DNA from: Nocardia sp. NBC_00403
GTDB lineage: Bacteria > Actinomycetota > Actinomycetes > Mycobacteriales > Mycobacteriaceae
DNA: 64,000 bases
Reading direction: 5' to 3'
Assembly (NCBI RefSeq): GCF_036046055.1
Contig: NZ_CP107939.1
Location: 7,688,001 to 7,752,000 of the forward strand
The notes beneath the pieces were generated by a model. It was not told the origin of the DNA and searched no databases. It saw only the letters and a list, made by a program, of their open reading frames with translations. Shown piece after piece: positions 51,843 through 60,502 of this stretch. Each line of letters opens with the position of its first letter. Position 1 is the first letter of the stretch. The position numbers were made by a program, and so were the translations under genes.

Positions 51843-54224
51843 TCATGGTCGCGAGGATGGCTTGATGCCGGATCGTGTGGATGTCGAGGCGTATTCGGGT
51901 TCGTCGGTGAGCGTGAAATAGTTTTCCTCTTCCTGTCGAAAGTGCAGCTTCAGCAGGACGTAGAGCCCATACAGGCAGGCCAGCAGATCATCGATCTGGT
52001 CGGAGCCGATGCGGCCGGTGGTACGCGCCAAGCGGAGGTGGTTACCGATTCGCATGGTGAGCCGCTGGATCTCGGCATGCGTTCGACTCATGGTGGCGGT
52101 GGCCTCGGCACTGCCGAGTGGCGTCGCCAGAGCCGGATACAGTTCGGTTTCCTCGGCCTCTTCGTGAGGCAGCAGTTCGTCGAGGAGGAACCTATAGGCG
52201 GCCTCGACCGCGGACAACGCGGTCTCCTCGCCGCTACGCTCGGCGAGGCGATCGGCGGCGGTGCGGAGCAATCCGAGTGCGTCGCGCAATGCCTCGTGTT
52301 CACCGGCGAAGCGGCGCAGCATAGCCTCGGTGTCGGGGGCGAGTTCGGTGCGCAGTGCCGGATTGCCACGCAGGGCGCGTAGCGCATTGAGGATCACTGC
52401 CACGTCGATGCCTTCCTGCAGCAGCGCACCGGCGGCGGGTGGCAGCCAGCCGGCGGCGGCGACGATCATGGCCAGCAGTGACAGACTCATGCCGACGACG
52501 GCGCTCTGCACGGCGATGCGGCGCGACCAGCGGGCGGTGTCCATGGCATCGGCGAGCCGGTCGAGACGATCGGTGGTGAGCACGATGTCGGCGGCTTCCG
52601 ACGAGGCGGTCGATCCGCGCGCCCCCATCGCGACGCCGACGCTGGCCGCGGCCAGCGCCGGGGCGTCGTTGACGCCGTCACCGACCATCACCGTCACCGC
52701 GTGTTCACGTTCGCGGCGCACGGCATCGACCTTGTCGGCGGGGCTTTGCTCGGCATACACCTCGTCCAAGCCGAGTACGGTCGCGACTTCGCGTGCGGGT
52801 TCGGGCCGGTCGCCGGTGAGCATGACCAGTCGGTTCAGACCGGCCGCACGCAGTCGCCGAATGGTGCGGGGTGCGTGTCTGCGCAACGGGTCTCGCAGCA
52901 GGATCGCTGCTACGAGGTCACCGTCGACGACGATCCAGGCGATCGCGGCCGAATCCAGGCTTGCCCGGTTGACGACAGCGCGGGCCCAGCCGGCACCGAT
53001 GCGCGAGTCGGGCAGCTTGCCGACGTCGACCCGGTGGCCGTCCACGGTGCCCGACACCCCGCGCCCGGCTTGCTCGGCCAGGTCGGTGGGTGCCGACAAG
53101 TCGATACCGCGCGCGAGCGCTTCGGTGACGATCGCTTCGGCCAGAACGTGGGGCGACACCTGGTCCACCGACGCGGCCAGTCGCATCATCTCCGTCGCCT
53201 CGCGGCCCGGTGCGGCTACCACTTCGACGACTTGCGGACGGCCCGTGGTGAGAGTGCCGGTCTTGTCCATCACCAAAGTGGTTGCATGGCCGAGGCTTTC
53301 CAATGCGCTACCGCCACGCACGACGACTCCCAGGCGCGAGGCCCGCGATAGTCCCGAGACGATCGCCACGGGCGCGGCCAACAGCAGCGGGCACGGTGTC
53401 GCGACCACCAGGACGGCGACCGCCCGCACCGCCGACCCGCTGATGGCGTAAGCGGCACCGGCGACCAGCAGCGCGAGCGGCAGGAACCACGCCGCGTATC
53501 GGTCGGCAAGCCGCACCACCGGTGCGTTCTCGGCGCCGGCCTGCTCGGCCAGCCGCACAATCCCGGCGTAGGTACTCTCGGCCGCCGTCGCGCTCGCACG
53601 CATCTCGAACGCATCACCGGCATTGACGACACCGCTGCGCACCGGCTCACCGACCCCACGCTCCACCTGCAGCGGTTCCCCGGTCAATACCGACTCATCC
53701 AGCACCGCAACGGTATTCAGAATCCGCCCATCGACCGGCACTATCTCACCCGCAGCGACCACAAGCACGTCATCGACCACGACCTGGCCGAGCGGAATCA
53801 CCGTCACCTCATCACCGACTCGACGACGAGCCGACCGGGGTGCATGCTCCAGCAGGGCGCGCAGATCCCGTGAGGCACGCCGTTCGGCAGCGGCGTCGAG
53901 GGCTCGTCCACCGGCCAGCATGACGGCAATCAGCGCCCCAGCCAGATACTCGCCGACCCACAGCGTTCCCGCCAACGACAACACCGCGATCAGGTCGACA
54001 CCGGCCCGGCCCTTCACAAGCGTGGCGATCATCCAGAACAGCGCGGGAACGAACGCCGCCACTGTCGCCGCGATCCAGAACCCGTCGGCAGCACCACGCG
54101 AACCGAACACCCACAGGACCGCGCCGATCGTCAGCGCCGCCACCGTGACCACCACCAGCACCGGTTCCAGCCAACCGCCCAGCCGTGCCACCCACGGCCG
54201 AGCCTGCCTGGTCATTCGACTCAT
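51843..54224 (-). CDS. P1B-type metal ATPase fused to a C-terminal hemerythrin domain
   Basis: A 793-aa membrane pump. No N-terminal CxxC metal domain is present. Actuator: LDESVLTGEPLQVER. The metal-site helix carries VLVVATPCPLLLAAP (Thr-Pro-Cys-Pro, about residue 280) instead of Cys-Pro-Cys. Phosphorylation motif: VMDKTGTLTTGRP. P1B SP/HP-type loop: VDQVSPHVLAEAI. Hinge: MVGDGVNDAPALAAASVGVA. From about residue 640 a hemerythrin-like helical bundle follows (MLRRFAGEHEALRDALGLL, LLDELLPHEEAEETELYPAL, LLKLHFRQEEENYFTL). The fusion suggests metal export linked to iron or oxygen sensing; metal specificity is unclear (SPC/TPC group). Confidence 0.93.
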   Translation of the reverse strand: MSRMTRQARPWVARLGGWLEPVLVVVTVAALTIGAVLWVFGSRGAADGFWIAATVAAFVPALFWMIATLVKGRAGVDLIAVLSLAGTLWVGEYLAGALIAVMLAGGRALDAAAERRASRDLRALLEHAPRSARRRVGDEVTVIPLGQVVVDDVLVVAAGEIVPVDGRILNTVAVLDESVLTGEPLQVERGVGEPVRSGVVNAGDAFEMRASATAAESTYAGIVRLAEQAGAENAPVVRLADRYAAWFLPLALLVAGAAYAISGSAVRAVAVLVVATPCPLLLAAPVAIVSGLSRASRLGVVVRGGSALESLGHATTLVMDKTGTLTTGRPQVVEVVAAPGREATEMMRLAASVDQVSPHVLAEAIVTEALARGIDLSAPTDLAEQAGRGVSGTVDGHRVDVGKLPDSRIGAGWARAVVNRASLDSAAIAWIVVDGDLVAAILLRDPLRRHAPRTIRRLRAAGLNRLVMLTGDRPEPAREVATVLGLDEVYAEQSPADKVDAVRREREHAVTVMVGDGVNDAPALAAASVGVAMGARGSTASSEAADIVLTTDRLDRLADAMDTARWSRRIAVQSAVVGMSLSLLAMIVAAAGWLPPAAGALLQEGIDVAVILNALRALRGNPALRTELAPDTEAMLRRFAGEHEALRDALGLLRTAADRLAERSGEETALSAVEAAYRFLLDELLPHEEAEETELYPALATPLGSAEATATMSRTHAEIQRLTMRIGNHLRLARTTGRIGSDQIDDLLACLYGLYVLLKLHFRQEEENYFTLTDEPEYASTSTRSGIKPSSRP

Positions 54225-54358
54225 CGCACACTCCTCCCGACCGGGTTAAACGCCGGACCGATCCCACTGCACCGCAGCAGGCATGATCGACAGCAGAGGC
54301 CGGGGTCCCTTGTGCCGATGTCTTAGGCCACCGCTGAGTCGATGGCGGCGGTCAGGGC

Positions 54359-54601
54359 TTGTGGCGCGTTCATCCCGGTGGCATCGCATTGTTCCGCTAC
54401 GCGGGCCGACCCCAACCATTCGACAAGCACCCCACAGTGCGTCCGACTCCCGAGCAACTGCTCGCCGAGCGGTTCGCGCGCGGGGAAATCGACCAACAGC
54501 AGTACTGCGACCGCATGCACACGCTGCGCAACCCCACCGGCCCCAGCCACCCAGTTCTCGACAAGAACGGGCCCGCGATCACACCGGTCCAGACGCCGTG
54601 A
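54359..54601 (+). CDS. SHOCT-domain protein, possibly N-truncated
   Basis: An 80-codon frame from TTG 54359. The conserved C-terminal SHOCT helix pair is TPEQLLAERFARGEIDQQQY with CDRMHTLRN, followed by a Pro-rich tail (GPAITPVQTP). Full-size relatives carry an N-terminal membrane segment that is absent here. The TTG start lacks a good ribosome site. Usually found with metal-resistance genes, fitting the location between the P-type ATPase and the multicopper oxidase. Confidence 0.6.
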   Translation: MWRVHPGGIALFRYAGRPQPFDKHPTVRPTPEQLLAERFARGEIDQQQYCDRMHTLRNPTGPSHPVLDKNGPAITPVQTP

Positions 54602-54711
54602 CCCCTCGGCAAAGGGGTACGGCCTGTTGCGGTCATCGAGGCGATGACCGGTTGCGCTTGCCGCCCTGCGACGGCAGAGCCGAGGCCCGATCCCCGCGTA
54701 CGATTTCCGGT

Positions 54712-55110
54712 ATGACCACGGCGAACCGGCAGCTCATACTGACGTGTGCGCTGCTGTTGTCGCTGGCGGTAGCGATCATGCATGCACTCACCACGCACCC
54801 ACCCGGCCCAACACACAGCATGCACGGCGCACGGTCGTCCGGGCCTGCCGCATCGGTGATGTCCCCTATCGTGGACGGCACGATCCCGGCAGCGACCTGC
54901 GGACCCGACATGCGCGGCGTCCACGATCATGCGTGCGTGGCGGTCCCAGTGCCGCAGACCACGCTCACCCCGCCGGAGGTGCCCGTGTGGACGATCGAGC
55001 AATCCGGCGTTCCCGAAACTCGCACCATGATGCTGGTTCGCGCTTTCGGCGGGCGCGGACCGCCGTGGACGACTCCGTCGTTGCCGCAACTTTCGATTCT
55101 GCGGGTGTGA
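54712..55110 (+). CDS. DUF6153-like small membrane protein
   Basis: A 132-aa protein from ATG 54712. The N-terminal helix is MTTANRQLILTCALLLSLAV with AIMHALTTHPPGPTHSMHG. A Cys/His-rich middle follows (AATCGPDMRGVHDHACVAVP), then a Pro-rich segment and the characteristic end RGPPWTTPSLPQLSILRV. His/Met/Cys content and the neighbouring copper genes suggest a periplasmic metal-related role. A second, broken copy with the same C-terminal signature is at 58108-58535. Confidence 0.75.
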   Translation: MTTANRQLILTCALLLSLAVAIMHALTTHPPGPTHSMHGARSSGPAASVMSPIVDGTIPAATCGPDMRGVHDHACVAVPVPQTTLTPPEVPVWTIEQSGVPETRTMMLVRAFGGRGPPWTTPSLPQLSILRV

Positions 55111-55211
55111 CGGACACACCCGTCCGGTACATCAGCCGAATGGCCGGAGCGGGTCTGCTGTCCGTCCCATTTGTTGTGCGCGCCCGCGCACTCTTTCGAG
55201 GGAATCCTGTG

Positions 55212-56732
55212 ATGACCGAACCATTTCACCGCAACCCACTCACCCGCCGAACCTTTCTCGCCGCCGCTATCAGCGGCCTGACAGTGGCGGCGTGCGGCCG
55301 ATCCGACCACGGCGCCGCCGCCAACAGTTCTCCAACTCCCGTGGACCCCACTACGATCGAGGCCGCCGAAGCCCTCCGGCCACACACCGGCCGTATCGTC
55401 ACCGCGGCGCTGCGACCCCAGACCACCGAGGTCGACCTCGGCGGAATCACCGCACGTACACTCGTCTATGGCAACACTGTGCCCGGGCCGCTGATCCGGG
55501 CGAACGTCGGTGACGAACTCGCTGTCACCGTCACCAACAGACTCGACCACCCGACATCGATTCACTGGCACGGCATCGCGCTGCGCAACGACATGGACGG
55601 CGCGGCACCCGCCAGCCCTGACATCAAGCCGGGCACCGATTTCATCTACCGGTTCTCCGTAGCGCATCCGGGCACCTACTGGGCCCATCCACACGCCGGG
55701 CTCGACACCGACTACGGCCTGTATCTGCCGGTGATCGTGGACGATCCCGCGGATGCGGGACGCTACGACGCCGAATGGATCGTCGTCCTCGACGACTGGA
55801 CCGACGGCGTCGGCCAAAGCCCACAACAGATCCTCGACGGGCTGCGGGCATCTGGCATGTCCTCCTCGGGCATGGGCCACGGTATGCCGGGCATGAGTGG
55901 GATGGGCGGAGTCGGCACCAGCGAGCTGCTCGGCGGCGACGCCGGCGATATCGCCTACCCGCACTACCTGATCAACGGCCGCGTCCCCGCCGCACCATCG
56001 GTTTTCAAAGCCTCACCGGGGCAACGTATTCGGATCCGGATCATCAACGCCGCCGCCGACACCGCGTTCCGGGTGGCGCTGGCTGGACATCCGATGACGG
56101 TCACCCACACCGACGGCTTCCCCATCCAGCCCACCGTCGTGGACGCCCTGCTCCTCGGTATGGGCGAACGCTACGACGTCACCATCACCGCCGCCGACGG
56201 CGTGTTCCCCCTCGTCGCCCTCGCCGAAGGAAAGAACCAGCAGGCCCGAGCCCTGCTTTCCACCGCCACAGGCACCACCCCCGAACCGGGATCGCGGCCC
56301 ACCGAACTGAACGGCCGCATCGGCACCATCGACTCGTTCACCCCCGCTCCCGAAGCTGCACTACCCCAAGCGAAACCGGATGTGACACTCGCCGCGAACC
56401 TCACTGGCGGCATGATGAAATACGACTGGTCCATCGACAATCGGCCCTACCCCGACAACGCCCCACTCACCATCCGCCAAGGTCAACGCGCACGCCTCAC
56501 GTTCGACAACCAGACGATGATGTGGCACCCGATGCACCTGCACGGCCACACCTTCCAGGTCGTCAAGCCCGACGGAACGGCTGGACCACGCAAGGACACC
56601 GTGATCGTCCTCCCGATGACCAGGGTCCGGGTCGACCTCATCGCCGACAACCCTGGCGACTGGATGCTGCACTGCCACAATGGATACCACATGGACGTCG
56701 GCATGATGACCAGACTCGACTACACAAGCTGA
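55212..56732 (+). CDS. Multicopper oxidase (CueO/CopA type)
   Basis: A 506-aa Tat-exported oxidase. The signal is TRRTFLAAAISGLTVAACG (twin-Arg, possible lipobox). The three cupredoxin domains hold the four copper motifs: SIHWHGIALRND (HxH), GTYWAHPHAGLD (HxH), MWHPMHLHGHTFQV (HPMHLHGH) and MLHCHNGYHMDVGMM (HCHxxxHxxxxM). A Met-rich insert near residue 220 (SSGMGHGMPGMSGMGG) resembles the copper-loading loop of CueO. It probably oxidises Cu(I) to the less toxic Cu(II). The C-terminal fragment of a second oxidase lies at 57005. Confidence 0.95.
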   Translation: MTEPFHRNPLTRRTFLAAAISGLTVAACGRSDHGAAANSSPTPVDPTTIEAAEALRPHTGRIVTAALRPQTTEVDLGGITARTLVYGNTVPGPLIRANVGDELAVTVTNRLDHPTSIHWHGIALRNDMDGAAPASPDIKPGTDFIYRFSVAHPGTYWAHPHAGLDTDYGLYLPVIVDDPADAGRYDAEWIVVLDDWTDGVGQSPQQILDGLRASGMSSSGMGHGMPGMSGMGGVGTSELLGGDAGDIAYPHYLINGRVPAAPSVFKASPGQRIRIRIINAAADTAFRVALAGHPMTVTHTDGFPIQPTVVDALLLGMGERYDVTITAADGVFPLVALAEGKNQQARALLSTATGTTPEPGSRPTELNGRIGTIDSFTPAPEAALPQAKPDVTLAANLTGGMMKYDWSIDNRPYPDNAPLTIRQGQRARLTFDNQTMMWHPMHLHGHTFQVVKPDGTAGPRKDTVIVLPMTRVRVDLIADNPGDWMLHCHNGYHMDVGMMTRLDYTS

Positions 56733-56776
56733 CCCGAAGGCCACGGCCGTCGGCAAAGCCTGCGCAGAGTCGTTCC

Positions 56777-56968
56777 TCAGGCTGCTGTGAGAATCGGGGG
56801 CAGTGCACCGGTGGAAAGCTTCTCGATCAACAGGGGCGTGCATCTGCACGGCGCCAGGGCGATGACCAGCCCGACGACGACATCCACCATAAGACCGGCG
56901 GCCACGTCGCGCGGATAGTGGGCACCGCCCTGCCCGATCTGCAACGCGCCGACCGGGCGATCCACCAT
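56777..56968 (-). pseudogene. PAP2 phosphatase C-terminal fragment
   Basis: The last 63 codons read RPVGALQIGQGGAHYPRDVA, AGLMVDVVVGLVIALAPCRC and TPLLIEKLSTGALPPILTAA. GGAHYPRDVAAG matches PAP2 motif 3 (His-x-x-x-Asp) and the final helix. Everything before motif 3 is missing. A different PAP2 gene lies at 50941. Confidence 0.7.
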
Positions 56969-57004
56969 CCGGCCACCAGCAGCACCGCCAATTCGGATCT
57001 CGTG

Positions 57005-57088
57005 CATCCCGGCCAGTGGATGCTGCACTGCCACAACGCCTATCACGGCGAAGCGGGCATGATGACGGTACTGTCCTACGTCCGCTGA
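57005..57088 (+). pseudogene. C-terminal end of a second multicopper oxidase
   Basis: HPGQWMLHCHNAYHGEAGMM then TVLSYVR and stop. The type 1 copper motif HCHxxxHxxxxM matches that of the intact oxidase (MLHCHNGYHMDVGMM) but is not identical, so it is a diverged paralogue reduced to 27 codons. It abuts the PAP2 fragment with no gap. Confidence 0.88.
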
Positions 57089-57152
57089 CCACAGGGGTGA
57101 CGCCGACAGAGTCCGACAGCCCTGGCCGCAGGCCCTACGTCCCCGGCTCACC

Positions 57153-57275
57153 TCAGATATGCGAGTGTTGGCAGATAAGCAGGTGAAAGGCATCATCGCC
57201 ATCGCCCAGGCGACGGCCCTCGGTCAGCGTGAGCCCGGCCCTGGTCAGCTCCCCCAGAGCCTGAACTGTTTTCAC
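57153..57275 (-). CDS. Short ORF (40 aa)
   Basis: GTG 57275: VKTVQALGELTRAGLTLTEG, RRLGDGDDAFHLLICQHSHI. Composition is protein-like, with Cys/His near the end. No ribosome site or family. Possibly the tail of a lost regulator of the copper block. Confidence 0.3.
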   Translation of the reverse strand: MKTVQALGELTRAGLTLTEGRRLGDGDDAFHLLICQHSHI

Positions 57276-57351
57276 GCGCTACTACCGGCGGGGCGAGTCT
57301 GGTCGAGTCCACACTCGCCCGGCCGACTCAGCGATCGGCGATCGAGGCCGC

Positions 57352-58002
57352 TCAGTTTTGTTCGAGCATCGCCTTCATCTGATCGATTTCGCCCTGCTGG
57401 GCAGAGACGATAGTGTCGGCGAGGTTCTTGGCGTCGGTATTGGTTCCGCTCGTCTGTTCGGTCTTGCCCATATCGATCGCCCCTGTGTGGTGGTCGATCA
57501 TCATGTTCAGCCACATCGTGTCGAATTCTTTGCCGGACAACGCTTTCAGTGAGGAGAGTTGTTCCGGGTTCATCATTCCGGGTGTGCCGTGGCTCATCGT
57601 GCCGCTATCAGCGGTCGGTGCCGGTTTCCCGAAACTTTGCAGTAGCGAACTGATTTGGGCCATCTCGGGGGCCTGGGCGTTCTTGATGCGGACGGCGAGG
57701 TCGAGCACTTGCTGGTTCTGCGAGCGTGACGGCACCAGATCGGCCATCTCCACCGCCTGTGCGTGATGTGGGTACATCATCTGCAGGAACATCACGTCGG
57801 CGTCGTTGTACGCCGCGGGGGACGTCGGCGTGGTCGCGGTTCCCGGCATTCCCGGCATCCCGGACATGCTCGGCATGCTCGTGCTGGGCGACGTCGGGGG
57901 CGTGCTCCCGGAATCGTTGTTGTTGCTACAGCCGGCCACGATGAGCGCGACCGCGGTGAGGCCAGAAATAGCGATCTCGAGGGTCTTCGATCGTACAGAC
58001 AT
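57352..58002 (-). CDS. DUF305 copper-associated lipoprotein
   Basis: A 216-aa exported protein from ATG 58002 (AAGGAG upstream). The signal peptide ends in LIVAGCS (lipobox Cys about 27). A Ser/Pro/Met-rich spacer (MPSMSGMPGMPG) follows. The DUF305 ferritin-like bundle has two His-His motifs, FLQMMYPHHAQAVEMA and WLNMMIDHHTGAIDMG, and a Met/His insert (GTMSHGTPGMMNPE). Such proteins are co-located with copper oxidases and pumps and probably hold copper or other metals outside the membrane. Confidence 0.9.
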   Translation of the reverse strand: MSVRSKTLEIAISGLTAVALIVAGCSNNNDSGSTPPTSPSTSMPSMSGMPGMPGTATTPTSPAAYNDADVMFLQMMYPHHAQAVEMADLVPSRSQNQQVLDLAVRIKNAQAPEMAQISSLLQSFGKPAPTADSGTMSHGTPGMMNPEQLSSLKALSGKEFDTMWLNMMIDHHTGAIDMGKTEQTSGTNTDAKNLADTIVSAQQGEIDQMKAMLEQN

Positions 58003-58107
58003 GATGAAACTCCTTGGGGGGTCGAGAAATACGGCGTCATATCCAGAGACGAGATACCGTCGCGCGCGATGAACCGATCGCAACCGTTCATCGCCGCGGG
58101 CCGTCCG

Positions 58108-58535
58108 TCACAACCGCAATATCGACAACTGCGCCAGCGTGAGCATCGTCCACGGTGGCGCACGGCCCAACGGCTCCGCAATCGCGGCAACCGGCGCCGA
58201 AGACTCATCATCCATGTGGGAGAACCAAGCAACGAACGCATCCCAGAGGCCCGCACACCGCCGCGGCGGCGGGCATAACGAACACACGCATGCAGGGAGC
58301 TGTGCCTCGCATCGCCGCCATCGGGACAGTGCCCCGCGGCTGGTGTCGGCGGGTTGCAAGATCGCATCAACATCGCCATCTCCGCGACACCTATTCGGTG
58401 ATGCGGCGGGCTGGTGAGCGCGACATGGTGCATGGCCACGATCCCGGCGAGTAGCGCGCCGACAAGCACGCCCACCAGATCGGTCATCCGCACCGACCGA
58501 TCCGTTATCTTCGCGCCTTCCGACGGTACCGTCAT
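58108..58535 (-). pseudogene. DUF6153-like gene, frameshifted
   Basis: From ATG 58535: RMTDLVGVLVGALLAGIVAM, HHVALTSPPHHRIGVAEMAM and DARHSSLHACV. The frame then breaks near 58270 and the other frame reads CSLCPPPRRCAGLWDAFVAW, FSHMDDESSAPVAAIAEPLG and the signature end PPWTMLTLAQLSILRL. It is clearly a paralogue of 54712-55110 (PPWTTPSLPQLSILRV). One indel separates it from a working gene. Confidence 0.75.
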
Positions 58536-58741
58536 GCTGAAGACATCTCCCTGAGGACCGGTCCCTTCGGCTGGGGACCTCCGAGCGAAGATCCGCCCGA
58601 TCGGATGAGAGTCGACCATGATCGTAACTGCAGGCACGGTTATCGGCGTCGCGAAATCGCCGCACACGGCCAGCACCTCGGCGGTGCTTCACCCGGCAGC
58701 CAAGCATCGGGACTGCGGCGTCCGCGGGGGCCGTCCTGGTC

Positions 58742-58894
58742 TCAGCTACGTGCTACGGCGGCCACGAACAGCGGTATCGCCAGGAAAAAACGCCCGGCAG
58801 CGCCACGTTCGGCCTGCTCGGCGATCCAGATATCAGCCTGCTCGCGGGTTGTTGCGCCAGTAGAGCATGCGGCCTCGGCGAGGCCGGTGAGCAT
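58742..58894 (-). CDS. 50-aa hypothetical protein
   Basis: ATG 58894: MLTGLAEAACSTGATTREQA, DIWIAEQAERGAAGRFFLAI and PLFVAAVARS. The terminal hydrophobic segment (FFLAIPLFVAAVA) suggests a tail anchor. It overlaps the end of the 49-aa ORF on the same strand. Both have coding-like composition but neither shows a clear ribosome site; they may be parts of one frameshifted gene. Confidence 0.4.
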   Translation of the reverse strand: MLTGLAEAACSTGATTREQADIWIAEQAERGAAGRFFLAIPLFVAAVARS

Positions 58895-58982
58895 ACATCA
58901 TCGCGTCGGTGAACACCGCCGTGCGGGCCTCGACCGCGACGTCGCGGAATCCCGCGTACGCGTCGTCGGCCGAGCGTGACAC
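58833..58982 (-). CDS. 49-aa hypothetical protein
   Basis: GTG 58982: SRSADDAYAGFRDVAVEART, AVFTDAMMYAHRPRRGRMLY and WRNNPRAG. Its last 62 bases overlap the 50-aa ORF in another frame, consistent with a single ancestral gene of about 80 aa broken by an indel. Family not recognised. Confidence 0.4.
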   Translation of the reverse strand: MSRSADDAYAGFRDVAVEARTAVFTDAMMYAHRPRRGRMLYWRNNPRAG

Positions 58983-59004
58983 CAGGCAATCGGCCGACGA
59001 ATCC

Positions 59005-59183
59005 GTGGAACGGCTGCCCCGCGCCGAGCACGCCTATCGTGAAGCCATCGACGACCTCGAACACGAGACCGTCTGCACCGCGAGCTACGCCGGCGCGAGT
59101 TGTATCGCCGCAGCGAACTCCTCGCCGAGGCGATCCTGCGGGTGGCACGTCGGACCTGGTACGCGGTGTACAAATCCCAATAG
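59005..59183 (+). pseudogene. Short helical hypothetical gene with a frame break
   Basis: The plus frame ERLPRAEHAYREAIDDLEHE (from GTG 59005) is continued after one break near 59068 by LHRELRRRELYRRSELLAEA, ILRVARRTWYAVYKSQ and TAG at 59181. Together they make a 58-aa amphipathic helix-rich product. No family recognised. The area upstream to 59409 shows nothing else. Confidence 0.35.
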
Positions 59184-59409
59184 GACTCGACGAACCTCGT
59201 CACCCGGCCGAAGTACCCGGCGGCCGATGCCGTTCGGCTCTGTCGAACACGTGTACTGGGCCGCATTCTGAGGACGGCGAGCCGAATTCGTCGTGGGCAC
59301 CCCGCATCGAGCCGGTTCGCCGGTGGTCGCCGCGCCGGCATTCGTCGGCGACAACGCCGACCATCTCGTTTCGGATGCCGACGCGAATTCGCGTCGGTGA
59401 GGAGTAGTG

Positions 59410-60291
59410 ATGAACGGAATCATCGTTACCATAATCGTCGTGCTCGTCGTGGCACTGATCGCGCTATCGATGTCGATTCGTGTGGTGACCCAATACGAGA
59501 AGGGCGTGTTGTTCCGCCTCGGGCGCGTGATCGCGGTCAGAGAACCCGGCCTGAGATTCATCATCCCGGTCGTCGACCAACTACGGAAAGTGTCGATGCG
59601 CATCATCACCATGCCGATCCAGTCGCAGGGCATCATCACCCGCGACAACGTCAGCGTCGACATCTCCGCCGTCGCCTACTTCCGGGTCGTCGACGCCGAG
59701 AAATCTGTCGTCGCGATCGAAAATGTCTACGCCGCAATCGATCAGATTGCCCAGACCACGCTGCGCAAGGTGGTCGGGCAGCACACCCTCGACCAGGCAC
59801 TGGCCGAGACCGACACCATCAACGCCGATATCCGCCAGATCCTCGACACCACCACCCTCGAATGGGGTGTCGAAGTCACCCTGGTCGAATTGAAGGACAT
59901 CCAACTGCCCGACAGCATGCAGCGCGCGATGGCTCGACAAGCCGAGGCCGAACGCGAGAAGCGGGCAAAAATTATTGCCGCCGAAGGTGAATCGTTGGCC
60001 GCCGCAGCACTCGGCGACGCCTCCGACACCATGATGGCCCACCCTCTCGCCTTGCAGTTGCGCAACCTGCAGACCCTGATCGAACTCGGCGTCGACAAGA
60101 ACACCACCGTCGTGTTCCCAGCACAACTGATGAGCGCCATCGGCGACATCGGCGCGTTCTTCGCCCGCGAAACCACAAGTTCCACAGCATTGGGTTCCAC
60201 CACTCGAACACCGCCGAAAGCCCAACCGGTGCCGACACCGACACCCAACGGAGCCGCCGACCTCGTGGCAAGCACGCCCGCATCGGATTGA
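59410..60291 (+). CDS. Slipin / SPFH-domain protein
   Basis: A 293-aa stomatin-like membrane scaffold. The N-terminal hairpin helix is [20 protein letters not shown]. The SPFH domain covers about residues 25-200: [60 protein letters not shown] and [21 protein letters not shown] coiled-coil ([20 protein letters not shown]) and a Pro/Thr tail follow. It forms oligomeric rings in membrane microdomains. It has no adjacent NfeD gene. ATG 59410 has GAGGAG 8 bases upstream. Confidence 0.95.
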   Translation: MNGIIVTIIVVLVVALIALSMSIRVVTQYEKGVLFRLGRVIAVREPGLRFIIPVVDQLRKVSMRIITMPIQSQGIITRDNVSVDISAVAYFRVVDAEKSVVAIENVYAAIDQIAQTTLRKVVGQHTLDQALAETDTINADIRQILDTTTLEWGVEVTLVELKDIQLPDSMQRAMARQAEAEREKRAKIIAAEGESLAAAALGDASDTMMAHPLALQLRNLQTLIELGVDKNTTVVFPAQLMSAIGDIGAFFARETTSSTALGSTTRTPPKAQPVPTPTPNGAADLVASTPASD

Positions 60292-60502
60292 CGTACCGCA
60301 CGGATCCACCCAGCTTCGGGGCAAGAGCCGGACATTGGGAGGGATCGGCGTCGTAAGACGACCTACGGCGACGTCGAGTCGACGGTCGGCGTTGGCCTCT
60401 CGACGCAGACCGGAGCACCGGGCACAGTCGGTACATGGATGTGGCGCACAGCATCCGATCAACGAACGAGACCGGGGCGGGCTACTCGACCGAGGAGTTT
60501 CG

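Noticed and set aside
55775..57088. 437-codon frame through the multicopper oxidase
   Set aside because: Mostly a shadow of the oxidase; only its last 27 codons (the second oxidase tail) are real and were kept.
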